A stretch of 64,000 nucleotides of DNA from Ancistrus triradiatus. Taxonomy: Eukaryota; Chordata; Actinopteri; Siluriformes; Loricariidae. Position numbers and translations under genes: made by a program. The notes beneath the pieces were generated by a model that was not told the origin of the DNA, searched no databases, and saw only the letters and a program-made list of their open reading frames with translations. How positions within the stretch are numbered: position 1 is the first letter of the stretch; every line of letters starts with the position of its first letter. The stretch spans positions 1 to 64,000 of the forward strand of contig JAJAGP010001683.1 in assembly GCA_025084515.1 (NCBI GenBank), read 5' to 3'. Below are positions 1 through 11,235 of this stretch, piece after piece.

Positions 1-138
1 ACTGTTATGAATCGACCAGGGGAAGGGGGACTGGTCGAGGGAAGGCGGTTGAGGGAGGTGGACCCAAATGCAGGAAAAAATATCAATATGAAATATGAAA
101 AGTAAAATGTGATCGCCTGAAATAAAGAAAGGAATATA

Positions 139-243
139 TACGCCTTGGTGTAGCGGCGGGGGAACGGATGTGAGCCTAATGAGGAAAGCCCAGACACTCG
201 TATGAGTGACTGAGGCCGGGATTCGATCCTGGGCTTCAAGGCA
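139..243 (+). other. tRNA-like segment with A- and B-box motifs inside the LTR
   Basis: An A-box-like string TGGTGTAGCGG lies at 146-156 and a B-box-like string GATTCGATCC at 220-229. A seven-pair outer stem joins 142-148 to 236-242 (one G-T pair). CACTC at 193-197 region pairs with GAGTG after a four-base loop, like the long variable arm of a class II tRNA, and 216-220 pairs with 228-232 around a seven-base loop. The segment is about 105 nt, too long and out of register for a normal tRNA, and three unpaired bases separate the T-like arm from the outer stem. It may be a tRNA-derived insertion or internal Pol III promoter remnant; function is not shown. Confidence 0.4.
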
Positions 244-525
244 GCGGGTGCCGAGTGAGCGAGAAAGACGGCCGATCGGCGACGGCGAGCGACTTCCGAG
301 GAGCGCAGCGGAATTATGGAGGAAGAGAGGTCAGTAGTGATAATCTGTCCCTTTTCCTAACTAATTCCCTGGCATTAATACCTCGAGTCTCCGAACTCTA
401 CTCGGCTGATCCGCTTATCGGACCAGTCGTACCGTTAAGCCCTTTCGAAATTCGCTACTGAAATCTCTTCAAAACGCAGAAGATATTAGGACCGATAGTG
501 CGCCGTCGGCTGGCATTAGGAAGCG

Positions 526-535
526 CTATTTATGG
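526..535 (-). promoter_or_regulatory. TATA-like box of the antisense LTR
   Basis: CCATAAATAG on the minus strand, roughly 70 bases inside the LTR 5' end in its own orientation. The position fits a Pol II LTR promoter; activity is inferred only. Confidence 0.35.
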
Positions 536-822
536 TGGTGCGGCCGCCATGTTGATGCGGCCGGCGACGCCCTCCGGCTTGGGATTCCTGGACCGTAACA
601 AATTGTACATGAAACAGCATTAATTCATGCAGTATTTCATGAGTGAGTAATCATCAATTCATACATGTAACACATCATGGATATGCATGAATTGCTCTCA
701 TACATGCTTTAATGCAGGAGCAATATATGAATTCACTCATTTAGCACTAGGGTTTGACTTTTTGATCCATAGTTCAGTACCTTAACCTCTGCACCACCAT
801 AGTGGCCACACCACAACCATAA

Positions 823-1500
823 TGTCCCACTCTTGGCATTGGAAGGACGAAGGAGGCAGACATAAGTGCAAGTGACTGGGGTTTATTTACAGGTGACATA
901 GTGATAAATAACATAAACAGACCAAGGAATCCTAAACTAAGAATGGTGAGGAAAACAACTAACATCCAAAAACACATCAGAAAACAAACAAAGCTAATGC
1001 TAACAAAGAACACACACAATAAGCTAAATGGCTAACAAAACAATAACAAGGCTAACCATAAAATAAAGCTTTAACATAGTAGAAGTAACCACAAACAACC
1101 AGAGCAAACCAGAAAGAACACAAGGAAACAGAGGCTAGGATACTAAGACAAAGAGCAAGAGACAAACCAGGATAGGAGAGCAGAGCACATAGGAGTCAAG
1201 GCAAACCACAGAGTGAAGAAGCCAGACAAAGGAAGTGCACAGAAAGAAGGGTATTTATAGGAAAGAACAGCAGGTGGCAACAGCCCCAAGTCCTGACCAC
1301 ACAAGGTTAAGGGAGGGTGGTACTCCCACTTGAGGTGATCTTCAGGATATTCATTATCAGACGGGTCTGACCACATACTACGCACCATAGGAGAGACACT
1401 TGCTATGTCTATTATGTGGTCTGGCTTACTGTCACAGGAAGTGCACAGGAAGAGGGGTATTTATAGGAAAGCACTGCAGGTGGCAACAGTCCCACCTGCT
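823..1500 (-). mobile_element. LTR-like block, antisense, with duplicated TATA segment
   Basis: On the minus strand this block reads like a retrotransposon LTR: a TATA motif CTATAAATACCC at 1249-1260, a long T-rich stretch with many GTTAGC/GCTAAC words, a poly(A) signal AATAAA inside GTAAATAAACCCC near 881-889, and an ending near ...GTGGGACA at 823. A 58-bp segment containing the TATA motif is present twice, at 1231-1288 and 1437-1494, so the promoter end is duplicated or two LTR copies are fused. Boundaries are uncertain, especially on the right. No coding part is attached. Confidence 0.45.
1231..1494. repeat. 58-bp direct repeat (1231-1288 and 1437-1494)
   Basis: Both copies start GGAAGTGCACAG, contain GGGTATTTATAGGAAAG and end GGTGGCAACAG-CCCA, with a handful of differences. 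They carry the TATA-like motif of the antisense LTR block, 206 bases apart. Confidence 0.7.
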
Positions 1501-1584
1501 GTCGAAACAGAAGATTGACAGAGGGAGTTCAAACTAGATTGCGTTACACGTAACACTCTCTGCCCTGGGTCAAGATATATTATT

Positions 1585-2236
1585 ATCCTGAAACCTAACT
1601 TAATTTCAATGTACACATGTGCATTGACTGTTGAGGTAATGATTGCCATCTCCCCTGGTAATTTATCTGACATGCATCCCCATACCACAAATGAATGGAG
1701 AAATGTTATTGTTTTCTTCAGGCAATCATCTTTGTGCAGTCAATCCATGTTTCCATTTAATGTTTCACTGGAATAACCATGCTATTTCCAGTATCATCTC
1801 CTTGGCCAACACAGATTCAGGATTCATGATATCACTTTCATTCAATCAGATGCACTCCATGATTGCTTCTCTTTGGCCCACTGTTCTCTGGTTTTCTCCT
1901 TTTTAGGTGTTAGTGCTGATTTTCTGTATGTAAATTCCATTTCATTTCGCTGATTTCTTTCAGTTTTCTCACAAATATTGACTCCTGTTTCTGCCTATTT
2001 GCTTTTCCTTTTTGTTGTTGTGAATTTTCTATTTTCAAGGCATATTGCTTTGAGTTTTCTTTCCTGATGATTTGACGTCTTCCTTGGTCTACCTGCATTT
2101 TTTTTATATTTACACTAAATTTCTGACACAGCTGGCTGGGAACAAATATATTTTGATACTCTCTGTTCTGAATTTCTTTCTCGAAGGAATTAATCCTTTC
2201 CATTCTTTCAGTTGACTAACCTCTTGTTTGTGCCAT
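1585..2236 (-). pseudogene. Tc1-like transposase remnant (family H)
   Basis: Reading leftward from an ATG at 2236 (MAQTRG) gives a broken Tc1-type transposase. The N-terminal part keeps a basic stretch with QGRRQ, the middle keeps a lysine-rich helix (KKEKTREQWAKEKQSW), and near 1600-1690 the catalytic-core signature VVWGCMSDKLPG followed by EMAIITSTVNAHVYIEI is clear; this corresponds to the MVWGC...G...DGT region of Tc1 DDE enzymes. Several stops and frame changes separate these blocks. The C-terminal third with the DNDPKH motif is absent: the remnant abuts the LTR-like block near 1500-1580. Inactive. Confidence 0.7.
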
Positions 2237-2984
2237 ATTTTCTTACAATTAGCCAGTACAACAGTTTGTTAAGGTCTGTAAGCACTCCCTCTTAACTGCA
2301 GAATAATTTGCATTTTTTAGACTTGAGCCAGTAATTGTACAGAAATGCAAATCACAAGGAGATTTCATAATTGTTTCCATAAATGTTGATATAATGTATT
2401 TTCTTTGAGGTATGTTTTATGAAGCCAGAATGTTGTTATTAAACAAAAAGTGGTTTGTGTCATATATTTGATTTGTTTATTTCCTACAAAGTAAGTAAGC
2501 TAAGTGAATATCCTCTAAATGTGGCAATTCCATAATTTGCCTGGAATTGTATTGCAGGCAATCATGCTTGAAATAGGCTCATAACTGCAACATTCATAAT
2601 ATATGCACTCACAAATTTTCATGATTGGTCAATGTCAGTCTGATCAACAAAGGAAAGAGGAATGCCACCCTTCCCACTAAGACAGTGTTAGGGAGAATGC
2701 TTTATGGTTGCTCGCTTGGGAACCTCTACAAAGTCATTCTAAAGTCATGCACTCCTATGTACTCAGACATGGTTCTGATAAAGGGAGAATAACTCAGGCA
2801 GATTATCACAATGATAACAAGCTTTATTTTCATAAACTTTAGTGTATAACGCTAAACCCCCTTCAGAACTTCTATAATGGTGATCCATGTGATAAAAGCA
2901 AGTCATCCATCAACAAATGAAAATAGTTTGGATAATATTTGAAAGAAGGTTCATCAGTGAAGTATGTGAATATGTGAATGTTTG
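2237..2984. other. No feature recognised
   Basis: AT-rich sequence without a convincing coding signal, TIR or SINE head. Confidence 0.5.
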
Positions 2985-4262
2985 TGGAATAAGTTTGTGA
3001 ATCCTTTAGAGTTTTCTATATTTCTGCATAAATATGACCTAAAATAACATCAGATTTCTGTGCTGCAAGAACTGCAGCTAAACGTTTCCTGTAACTGTTG
3101 ATTCGTCCTCCACACCAGCTTGGAGGAATTTTAGCCCCTTCCTCAGTAAAGACCATCTTCAACTCTGGGATGTTGGTTTCCTCACATTAACTGCTTGCTT
3201 CAGGTCCTTACACAGCATTTTGATTGGATTAAGGTCAGGACTTTGACTTGGCCATTACAAAACATTCACTTTATTCTTCTTTAACCATTCTTTGGTAGAA
3301 CCTGTCTGCTTAGGGTCGGTGTCTTGCTGCATGACCCACCTTCTTTTGAGATTCAGGTTTTGGACAGATGTCCTGACATTTTCCTTTTCTCTGATATAAT
3401 TCAGAATTCATTGTTCCATCAATGATGGCAAGCCATCCTGGCCCAGATTCAGCAAAACAGGCCCAAACCATGTTATTACCACCACCATGTTTCACAGATG
3501 GGATAAGGTTTTTATGCTGGAATGCAGTGTTTTTCCTTTCTCCAAACATAACGCTTTTCTGTTAAACCAAAAGTTTCTATTTGGTCTCACATCCGTCCAC
3601 AAAGCATTCTTCCAATAGCCTTCTGGTTTGTCCATGTGATATTTAGCAAAACTGCAGATGAGCAGCAATGTTCTTTTTGGAGAGCAGTGGCTTTCCTCCT
3701 TGCAACACTGCCATACACATCATTGCTGTTCAGTGTTCTTCTGATGGTGGGACTCATGAACATTAACATTAGCCAATGTGAGAGAATCCTTCACTTGCCT
3801 TAGAAGTTACCCTGGGGTCCTTTGTGACCTCGCCAACTATTACATAATACAAATGCCTTCCTCTCGAAGTGATCTTTGTTGGTCGACCACTGGGAAGGTA
3901 ACAATGGCCTTGAATGTCCTCCAGTTGTACACAATCTGTCTGACTGAGGATTGGTGGAGTCCAAGCTCTTTAGACATGGTTTTGTAACCTTTTCCAGCCT
4001 GATGAGCATCAACAACTCTTTTTCTGAGATCCTTTGTCTGTGCCATGATACACTTCCACAAACGTGTTGTGAGGAGCAGACTTTGATAGATCCCTGTTCT
4101 TTAAATAAAACAGGGTGCCCGCTCACACTTGATTGTCATCCCATTTATTGAAAACACCTGACTCTAATTTCACCTTCAAATGAACTGCTAATCCTAGAGG
4201 TTCACATACTTTTGCAAATATAAATATTGGATAAATAAAATTCTAAAGGGTTCACAAACTTA
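2985..4262 (-). mobile_element. Tc1/mariner element, family A, copy 1 (degenerate)
   Basis: Family A ends read CAGTGGTGCTTGAAAGTTTG with a TIR of about 200 bp. Here both TIRs are shortened: the left one starts near AAGTTTGTGAATCC (2991) and is cut after about 65 bases straight into the transposase C-terminus; the right one keeps GGTTCACATACTTTTGC and then AAGGGTTCACAAACT near 4262. The element lies antisense. Confidence 0.8.
3060..4046 (-). pseudogene. Tc1-family A transposase, broken
   Basis: Cut-and-paste transposase that would bind the TIRs through an N-terminal paired-like helix-turn-helix and cut with a DDE core. Start at 4046 (MAQTKDLRKRVVDAHQAGKG), first HTH ending in SSVRQIVYNW, a degraded GRPTK linker, then the catalytic part with HGGGNNMVWACFAESGPG and AIIDGTMNSELYQ. 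Several frameshifts occur (near 3900, 3760, 3600 and after 3400) and the last D/E block is damaged. Family length is about 340 residues; this copy lost its final codons in the deletion that also removed most of the left TIR. Confidence 0.8.
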
Positions 4263-4480
4263 TATATATAAATTATGCAAATTGCAAATAAATTATGATG
4301 TTAATGGGTCAAACCTCTATGTAGGCATATAGCTCAGTGCATGATTAAAATGATCAAATCTAACATCCAGATTCAACTGATCTATCATATTATGTGAAGG
4401 TGTTGTATTAATACTGTATTCTTAATACTGATTAACTAAAACAGAAGCAGCTTTGTAGAGTTTAAACTTAGTCTTACATC

Positions 4481-5300
4481 ATGGCAAGCATGAGTACACC
4501 GACAAGATACAAGGTAATTATAATGCTTGAGCAAGGTCTGTCCCAAGCTGAAATTTTGCAGCAAACAGGTGTTTCCAGATGTTGTTATCTCTTTTGCACA
4601 AGCACTAACAAACAGACAAAACGTGGGGACAAGAAATGCAGTTTTCAATAATTTGTAAATGTCTTCTAAAACACAGTTTTCTTAGAAGAGTTGCAATTAA
4701 AAAGCCATGGCTCAGATTGAAAACCACCAAAACTGACAAAACTATACACAAAAATACAAGGACTGGGGTGTTGTGGAATACAAGAAAATTTTCTTGAACT
4801 GATAAGGCAAAATATGTGAATTTGTTGCTCTAACAGAAGGCTGTTTGAACACTGAAGGGCTAGAGAGTTTGGGTCTCTATTTTTGCATATGAGGTTGGTG
4901 ACTGGATCTAAATTAATGGCCCACCCACTGCTGAGAAGTACAGGCAGACTCTTATCCATCACGCAGTTTCATCATGGAGGTGTCGCAAATTCATTCCCCA
5001 CCATGACAATGACCCCAAACACAAGGCCATACTCATAAAGAATTATCTCTAAGGAAAATAAGAACAAGGAGTCCTACAGCAGATGGTATGGCCCCCATAG
5101 AGCCCTGAGGTCTCGCCATTATGATCTCAACGTCATTGGGTCAGACTGGGAATACATGTAATGATGGAAGCAAGTGAGACACCCAACATTTTGAAAAAAA
5201 CTCTAGCAGGTTCTCCAAGAGGCTTGGGGAAATATATCTGTTGAATAACCTCAAAAACTGCAATGACCTAAATGGACGTTGACCAGACATTACTATATTC
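4481..5300 (+). pseudogene. Tc1-like transposase remnant (family F)
   Basis: From ATG at 4481 the frame gives MASMSTPTRYKVIIMLEQG followed by LSQAEILQQTGVSRCC, a typical Tc1 N-terminal helix-turn-helix, stopping at about residue 56. Downstream frames keep short matches to the core: FHHGGVANSF near 4970 and HDNDPKHKAILIKNYL near 5000, the second catalytic aspartate region. Multiple stops and frameshifts. No TIR could be assigned; the right edge is unclear and meets the candidate element starting at 5337. Confidence 0.6.
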
Positions 5301-5336
5301 ACATAGACTTTCTATGCTACTGTAATATAAATATAG

Positions 5337-6382
5337 TACTGTGCAAAAGTGTCTAATTTTCAACGTATATTCTGCTTATTCTTTATTTAAGTTTTAGTGG
5401 TCACTGCACTTTGTAGTAGTATCAGACTGTAGTCCATCTGTTTCTCTACATACTTTGTTAGTCCCTTTTTTTCTGTTCTCTAATGGTCAGGACCCCAACG
5501 GGACCACCACAGATAAGGTACCATCGAATTAGACACAGCAATGCTACTGAAGTTTTAAAACACTGTTTACTCACTGTTCACTTTATTAAAGACATTCACC
5601 TTATTGCTCCAAAACTGCAACACTACCATCTACACAGCATCCCTAATGTCACTGAATATTAAATTTCATGTAATTCACAATAATTAGAAACATATGCAAT
5701 AATGTACTGTTATGATCCTGTGTAGGGGAAAGCCATAACACCTAAGAGAATGACAGACCTGACACTTTTATTTTTGGAAACCAAAAAGGCATCGACAGTA
5801 TTACGAATAAACCAGAAGATGAGCCAGAAGAAACAGAGATTCAACGAGTGAATGTGGACCAGTTTGTGTAGTTATACACTGGAGAGAATATGCAGGTGGG
5901 GAAGGAGTAGTACTTACAATAGGACAGGGACATACACTTACGAACAGCATTTACAGCTTCTTACAAATAAGCAGCAGAAAGTCATATACACAAACACGAG
6001 TAACTTAAACAAAAAAGTCTCTAAACACATCAACCGAGTTACAACAGCCTCTAGTCCAAATCTGAGCTAACAAGCAAACGAATGGTAAGGTAGTTACACA
6101 CACAAACACACGCACACACACAAATGAAACTCCCATTTCTGTTCTACAATTCACAGTGTGGAGTGGATGTTGGGGTAACCAGCTGTTTATGACCTCAACA
6201 TCCGGAATAATAAAAAAAAAACACAGATTTGAATTTTATCATCTTTTATCATTTATTATGTTTTTTTAAAACCTCAGTCATTAAATTTAATGAACATTGA
6301 TCGGATGGTCCTTAAATGGTGTGTATAAAACTTATATTTGTATACTGTAAAACTGCTTGCTGCCTAAAGCTTTTGCACAGTA
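5337..6382. mobile_element. Candidate short-TIR element, TACTGTGCAAAAG ends
   Basis: TACTGTGCAAAAG at 5337-5349 is matched by CTTTTGCACAGTA at 6370-6382, a 13-bp terminal inverted repeat including the TA expected for Tc1/mariner insertion. The 1.05-kb interior has no transposase and contains an unrelated repeat piece at 5400-5580. The pairing of the ends may be coincidental, because each could belong to a different truncated copy. Confidence 0.35.
5400..5580 (+). repeat. Dispersed fish repeat fragment
   Basis: Contains the phrases GGTCAGGACCCCAACGGGAC and GACACAGCAATGCTACTGAA, which I recall as part of a very common fish interspersed repeat in which the consensus has a mirrored second half. 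Only one arm is present. Confidence 0.4.
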
Positions 6383-6500
6383 GCATACACGCACACAAAC
6401 ACACAAAGTTCCACATGTGAGCAAGCCTCTTAAATGACTATAAAATATGAATATGTGTAAGTGTAAAAAGAAAATGAGAACAATAAGCATTTTATATTTT
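5581..6500. other. No gene recognised; short CA-rich patch
   Basis: Apart from the candidate right TIR at 6370-6382 and an impure CA run near 6098-6122, nothing is recognisable. Confidence 0.4.
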
Positions 6501-6503
6501 GTA

Positions 6504-6900
6504 TACAGTGGGGATCAACAATTTGAAAACACTAGTCAAAATATGTCTATTCTTTATTTTTGTTTTTTTTTAATTAAATATGATATTTTATCTTTTCAAC
6601 ATGTTTTAGTATTTGCCACTCTCTGTCTTGAAGTGCTCCCATAAATGCTTGGTGGGGTTACGTCACGTGACTGTGGAGGAAAGTTCATGACAGTCAGCAC
6701 TTCTCAATCTTCTTTGATATTCATGTAGTCATTGCAAAACTTTAAGGTATGGTTTGGGTCATTGTCCTACTGCAGTATGAATCCTTCTAAAAAAAGGTCC
6801 AAAGAAGCATTTGAGCATTTTAACCCAAATTGCTGCAATCTGGATTGAGCAGTGATCAGCCAGAGATTTAACCCCCAGTCAGAGTAAAAACAACAGATTC
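6504..6900 (-). mobile_element. Tc1-like element fragment, family E
   Basis: The left end TACAGTGGGGATCAACAATT at 6504 has the TA-CAGTGGGG start of many fish Tc1 elements. On the minus strand, 6590-6800 keeps the transposase C-terminus: the DNDPNH catalytic block (from about 6770) followed by a segment matching the usual SP-L-PIE-W-hL region near 6650. Stops are frequent. No right TIR was found, so the fragment is truncated. Confidence 0.55.
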
Positions 6901-7730
6901 TCCAAAAAATAGCTAAGTCAACAGAGAAATCTGAAAAAAAAAAATGCTAAGCAGGTATAAAATTTAACTGCAATAAGAGACATTTGGAGGCTGAGATTGC
7001 TTCCAAAGGGGTGTTAACTGATATAATGCCCAGAATTTTGCATATGCCATATTTATAATAAATTCATAAAATATACAGCGATACACTCAAATTTGCAGAA
7101 GTGTCATACTATACTTTGTTCCTTGCATGGATTGTGTTGGAAAATCCATAACACTTCAAAGATGAACTTTTGCATATGACTGTAAAGCCTGTTTGAGTCC
7201 ATTTTATGAACTGTTTGTACTGATATTGGGGTTGTTCTGGGGGTGGGGTTGAAGACTGCAGCAAATGCAAAAAAAAATTTTTTTAAGTGTTTGTCTATTT
7301 TTGTCTTGATGACTTGATATAATATATCACTGAACTCATGTCCCTTAAAGACAACACGGTGTCAACACCAGTAATACAACATTTCTGAATACGTTACATA
7401 CACTAATTAATTAGTGTCGTTTGGACGCCACATGTTGTCCAGTGTTTTTACCAAATCAAATAACCAGTAGATCACTGGAGAAGCACTGCAATGTGAAGCC
7501 TTATATTTCTCTCATAAATTTGGTATACTGATTTGACACTTGATCTTCTAGGTTATTCTCTGTGCAGCTCTACCAGCTCTAAGAGTCAGACTGAAATTGG
7601 TCAAAATGGAAGCTTATATAAAGACAATAACTGCAATAATGCATGTGTACATGTGCGCAAAACACATTTTGCACAATTTTCAAACTTGAGAAAACCTTTA
7701 ATTTAAGACTGAAACAGAAAACTGGATTCA
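6901..7730. other. No feature recognised
   Basis: AT-rich, poly-A patches near 6940 and 7270; nothing else supported. Confidence 0.4.
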
Positions 7731-7930
7731 GGGCTGTGGTGGCTCACTGGTACAAGTAAGGTACAGGACTTTGAACCAGAATGTTGACAGTCACAGTCCC
7801 AGCACTGCCAAATGCTGCTTTTGAGCTCATGAGCAAAGCCCTTAACTCACAAGTGCTTAAATTATACAGTGTAGGATTGCACCAGTTGTAATTTGCTCTG
7901 TGTAAAGGCATCTGCTAAATGGTATAAATG
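7731..7930 (+). repeat. tRNA-derived SINE
   Basis: Starts GGGCTGTGGTGGCTCACTGG, which contains an A-box-like TGGCTCACTGG, followed by a degraded B-box region (AGTCCCAGCACTGCC), the conserved GAGCAAAGCCCTTAAC middle and the GGCATCTGCTAAATG tail seen in a widespread fish tRNA SINE. Confidence 0.7.
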
Positions 7931-8168
7931 TGTGGACCCATAACATCACATTTTAACTGATATTTTATATTTCAACCAGGCTCAAATAAATAAAGTTAGC
8001 ATATGGAATGCTATTCATATTATGTTGCAATATATTTCACTACACAGCACATTTATTTGCATATGAGTTTAAATGGTTCAAATGCATCATGAACTGCATG
8101 ATACAATTATTGCAATTTATAATTTATCTGCTGTTTATGTTATATTCTAGCCAATATTGTTTTTGAGT
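7907..8168 (+). repeat. Inverted duplication, arm 1
   Basis: About 262 bp whose reverse complement recurs at 9990-10253, with small differences. It begins within the SINE tail (GCATCTGCTAAATGGTATAA) and continues into flanking DNA through ATTGTTTTTGAG. Confidence 0.8.
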
Positions 8169-9463
8169 GTAGACCTCGGACGTAATAATCATCCCATAAC
8201 ACACATTAACTTACACTCTCAACTGAACTGAACATCTGTTTACACTTAAAACCTAGAATATTGTCAGGTTATTGTAATCAGTAATTTTATAATATAGGTA
8301 ATACCATGTACAATTATTTTGCTCTCAATATCTTGTCAAACGTTTTGTGAGCTTTCTGTTTAATGCCACATTCTTGAAGCGATTCACTGGTGGTTGATGA
8401 AAGGGAACATTATGGGACTGTGACATTCATTTACAATGAAAGTAATCTTTAAGCATGAATGGCTGGCAACTCTGATATTTCTTAGTAGTACCAATTTGCA
8501 GACATTTCTCAGAATCATCTTCATAGTTAACTTAAAGGCTTGCTCCTAATGTCACTTCAGTGTACTCATGCTTTAAATCACCAGCCTTAAAAGGCTGCAA
8601 GACTCATCCGTGTCTTGCACGATAACGTATCAGCTTCGGTTCACACGTGTGCCATCCCAGCAGTTGTACATGGTCTTGACCCAGTAAATTGCTGTGTCAG
8701 TCTACCTGACATTTCGACTCTGAGACATTTTCAGACTTAACCATTGCCCAGTAAATCCACAGCACATTTCTATTTGAAGGGCATGAACTGGGATTAAAAA
8801 TCAGACCTAAACTTTTTTCCCACAACAATAACAGTAATTCCAATTTGGGCTTTTCCTGGCATGTATTAATCGGGTCCTTTGTTAAGTGGTCTAAGGAAAT
8901 TGTCTAAGGAATTTTTATTTAAATTGCTGATCCACACATCAGTGCCATAGTATTAACACTGTGATTGGAACGCAGTCCAAACTGAAAGCAGTCTAATTGC
9001 ATACTGTTCCTGGTTCTCAATCTGGTTAGTCTGTTTCACTCCCACTTTTGATGTGTGTGGTCCTTTTCCTCACTTTTATGTTCTCCCCATTTGTGTGTCA
9101 GCTTTTAGTGTTTCATTGTCTGTGTTACCCCTGTTAGCGTTTGCTAACTCCTCACATTTTTGCCTTAAGCACTTTAGCCTTACTGGTTTTCCTGTTGTTT
9201 AGACCTGTGTCCCCATTCCTCATTTGGCCCTAGGGTTCAGTGTTGTTATTTGTTAGCACTGTGCTTCATTTCTGTTTGTGCTCACTGCCTATGCTAATTA
9301 ATTATGTCTAGACCTGTAAATGAACTTTCCACATGTCCACAAGGTCACACAACCATCAGAAAGGAGACAAAATCAGACAGAAAGCATTAATTGTAATTGA
9401 GAATGAAAAATGTTACGTCTATATCCAAAAATGAAAAGATTATCTAATACTGAATCTACTGCA
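8169..9463. other. No gene recognised; LTR-like wording at 9000-9330
   Basis: Spacer of the inverted duplication. A T-rich part at 9000-9330 with GTTAGC words resembles the body of the LTRs in this window, but no ends were found. Confidence 0.35.
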
Positions 9464-9690
9464 GGACAGCACGGTAGCTCTGTGGGTAGCACTGGCGCAT
9501 CAAAGCAAGAAGGTCCTGGGTCCAATCTCAGGTTGAGCGGTCTGGGTCCTCCCCGTGTCTGTGTGGGCTTACTCTAGGTATTCCGGTTTCCTTCCATGGT
9601 CCAAAGACATCCATGTTAGGCTAATTGGTGTCTCTAAAGTGCCCCTAGTGTGTAAGTGTGTGTGTATGTGTGTCATACAATGTCATTATA
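9464..9690 (+). repeat. SINE-like fish repeat (GGACAGCACGGTAG family)
   Basis: Reads GGACAGCACGGTAGCTCTGT, then AAGGTCCTGGGTCCAATCTC (B-box-like), CCCCGTGTCTGTGTGGGCTT, TCCGGTTTCCTTCCATGGTC and CAAAGACATCCATGTTAGGC, the order of blocks in a common fish tRNA-related repeat. Confidence 0.7.
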
Positions 9691-9989
9691 TATACATTTG
9701 TAAAATAATAGTGTATCAACAGTGTATTACTTTGTTTCAAATGGTTGGTTTCCAGCTTATTCTTTACATTTACTTTTCTCACTGAATGTAATTATAAAAA
9801 TGAATAGAAGTCATCAATCCTTGCCTCTCATTTCCTTCACTCTCTTCAGTTCAGTTATTCCACCACACCCCCCCCCCTATCTTTTTCACATCTTATCTGT
9901 CCTACTAACAGAAAAACTAATCATCTTTAGTTACTTAATTTTACTGACTTATATTCTCTACACTATAATTGAATTAAACAATACCTAAT

Positions 9990-10253
9990 TAAAAAACAAT
10001 ATTTAAACTTAGAATGTAATATAAACAGCAGATAAATTATAATTTGTAACAATTGTATCATGCAATTCATTAAGCATTTGAACCATTTAAACTCATATGC
10101 AAATAAATGTGCTGTGTAGTGAAAGATATTAGAACATAATATGAATAGCATTCCATATGCTAACTTTATTTATTTGAGCCTGGCTGAAATATAAAATATC
10201 AGTTAAAATGTGATGTTATGGGTCCACACATTTATACCATTTAGCAGATACCT
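9990..10253 (-). repeat. Inverted duplication, arm 2
   Basis: Reverse complement of 7907-8168, including the end of the SINE (GGTATCTGCTAAATGG on the minus strand) and the CATATGGAATGCTATTCATA segment. It must be a copied segment, because it carries both the SINE tail and its flank. Confidence 0.8.
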
Positions 10254-11235
10254 TTTTCTGAACTTATAAACCTCCATGTAATTATTTACCAAAGTCATTA
10301 CTGCTCTTCTCATTCAGTATCCACTCAATGAACATCTTTTATAGTCTGTTTTGAATAGTCTGACGTTTAGTTTGTCTGACACATTCAGAATTGCATTTAA
10401 GGTGTTTTCACATTTAATATTAAAATGAATAGAATGGATGTTGTTGGCTTTATTTAGTTGACTTTATGTAGTGAATTCTGATTAAGTTTGAGTGAAGAAA
10501 TAAATAGAATCATCATCATTTGCTTCTAAAATTTGCATTGCCTTAGTTTGACTAAGACTATAATATAATAATAACAATGAATAATTATTTTATTAATTGA
10601 CTATGTATTAGTTAATGTTATATTTTACAAAATATATGATGAAATATAATACTATTTATTAACATATGTACATTGAACGATAATCTGCTCTCTGTCTCAT
10701 CTCAGTCTCGACCACTGCCAGTCTCGGTCTTGACTTGGACTTGACTTTTAAAAGACTTGGTCTTGATTGTGACTCGATGTGTCCCACTCTTGGTCTTGAC
10801 TCGGACTTGGCTCTAGCAGTCTTGGCCAGAACAGTAATTATGACTATGCCTCAGTTTAAATTAGTAATCTGAGATCATTTTAGCCTATAGTGTAGTAATT
10901 ACATTTTCTTAAAATTTTTAAATCAGTGATTGCTGTGGAACGTCACTGTACTTCAAATGAATCACATGTCCCACTGTTTGTAGTTTCTGGAACATTTCCT
11001 GTAGATGCTGGGAATGCTCTTTGGTATCTTGAGTATATTGCAACATCGTCAGTGTAGACGAAACTTTACCAGTGAGATCCTTTAAAATCCCTATCATGAG
11101 TCTCTAGAAAAGAACAGCAGGCCAACTGGGAGGTGCTGAGAACTGGTACAGAAAGCCCTTGGTGAAGAGCACAGTCTTCTTACCATTTTAAATCAGTACT
11201 GCAAAACTATGAATAATGGGGAAGAAAGGTCTTGA
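10254..11235. other. No gene; TCTTGACTCGGACT-type repeat at 10695-10830
   Basis: Mostly AT-rich. At 10695-10830 variants of CTTGACT(C/T)GGACTTG recur several times, a degenerate minisatellite that I recall as part of a fish interspersed repeat. Confidence 0.4.

Larger units (their letters stand above)
3..600 (-). mobile_element. LTR of a Ty3/Gypsy-like element, antisense
   Basis: The block starts TGTTATG at 3 and ends GTAACA at 600, so on the minus strand it runs from TGTTACGG to CATAACA, the usual TG...CA LTR form. The segment near 60-75 (GGACCCAAATGCAGG) is close to the segment near 51889 and 56449 in the Gypsy LTRs further along, which supports LTR identity and antisense orientation. A TATA-like box lies at 526-535 (CCATAAATAG on the minus strand). 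GC content is clearly higher than in the flank. No target-site duplication can be tested because the window starts two bases before the LTR; if this is a 5' LTR, the rest of the element lies to the left, outside the window. It could also be a solo LTR. Confidence 0.6.

Noticed and set aside
139..243. Functional tRNA gene
   Set aside because: Too long, out of register between T-arm and outer stem, and inside an LTR; reported only as tRNA-like.
3..600. CpG-island-type promoter of a host gene
   Set aside because: TG...CA ends, TATA position and shared wording with the other LTRs explain the GC-rich block better, and no gene follows.
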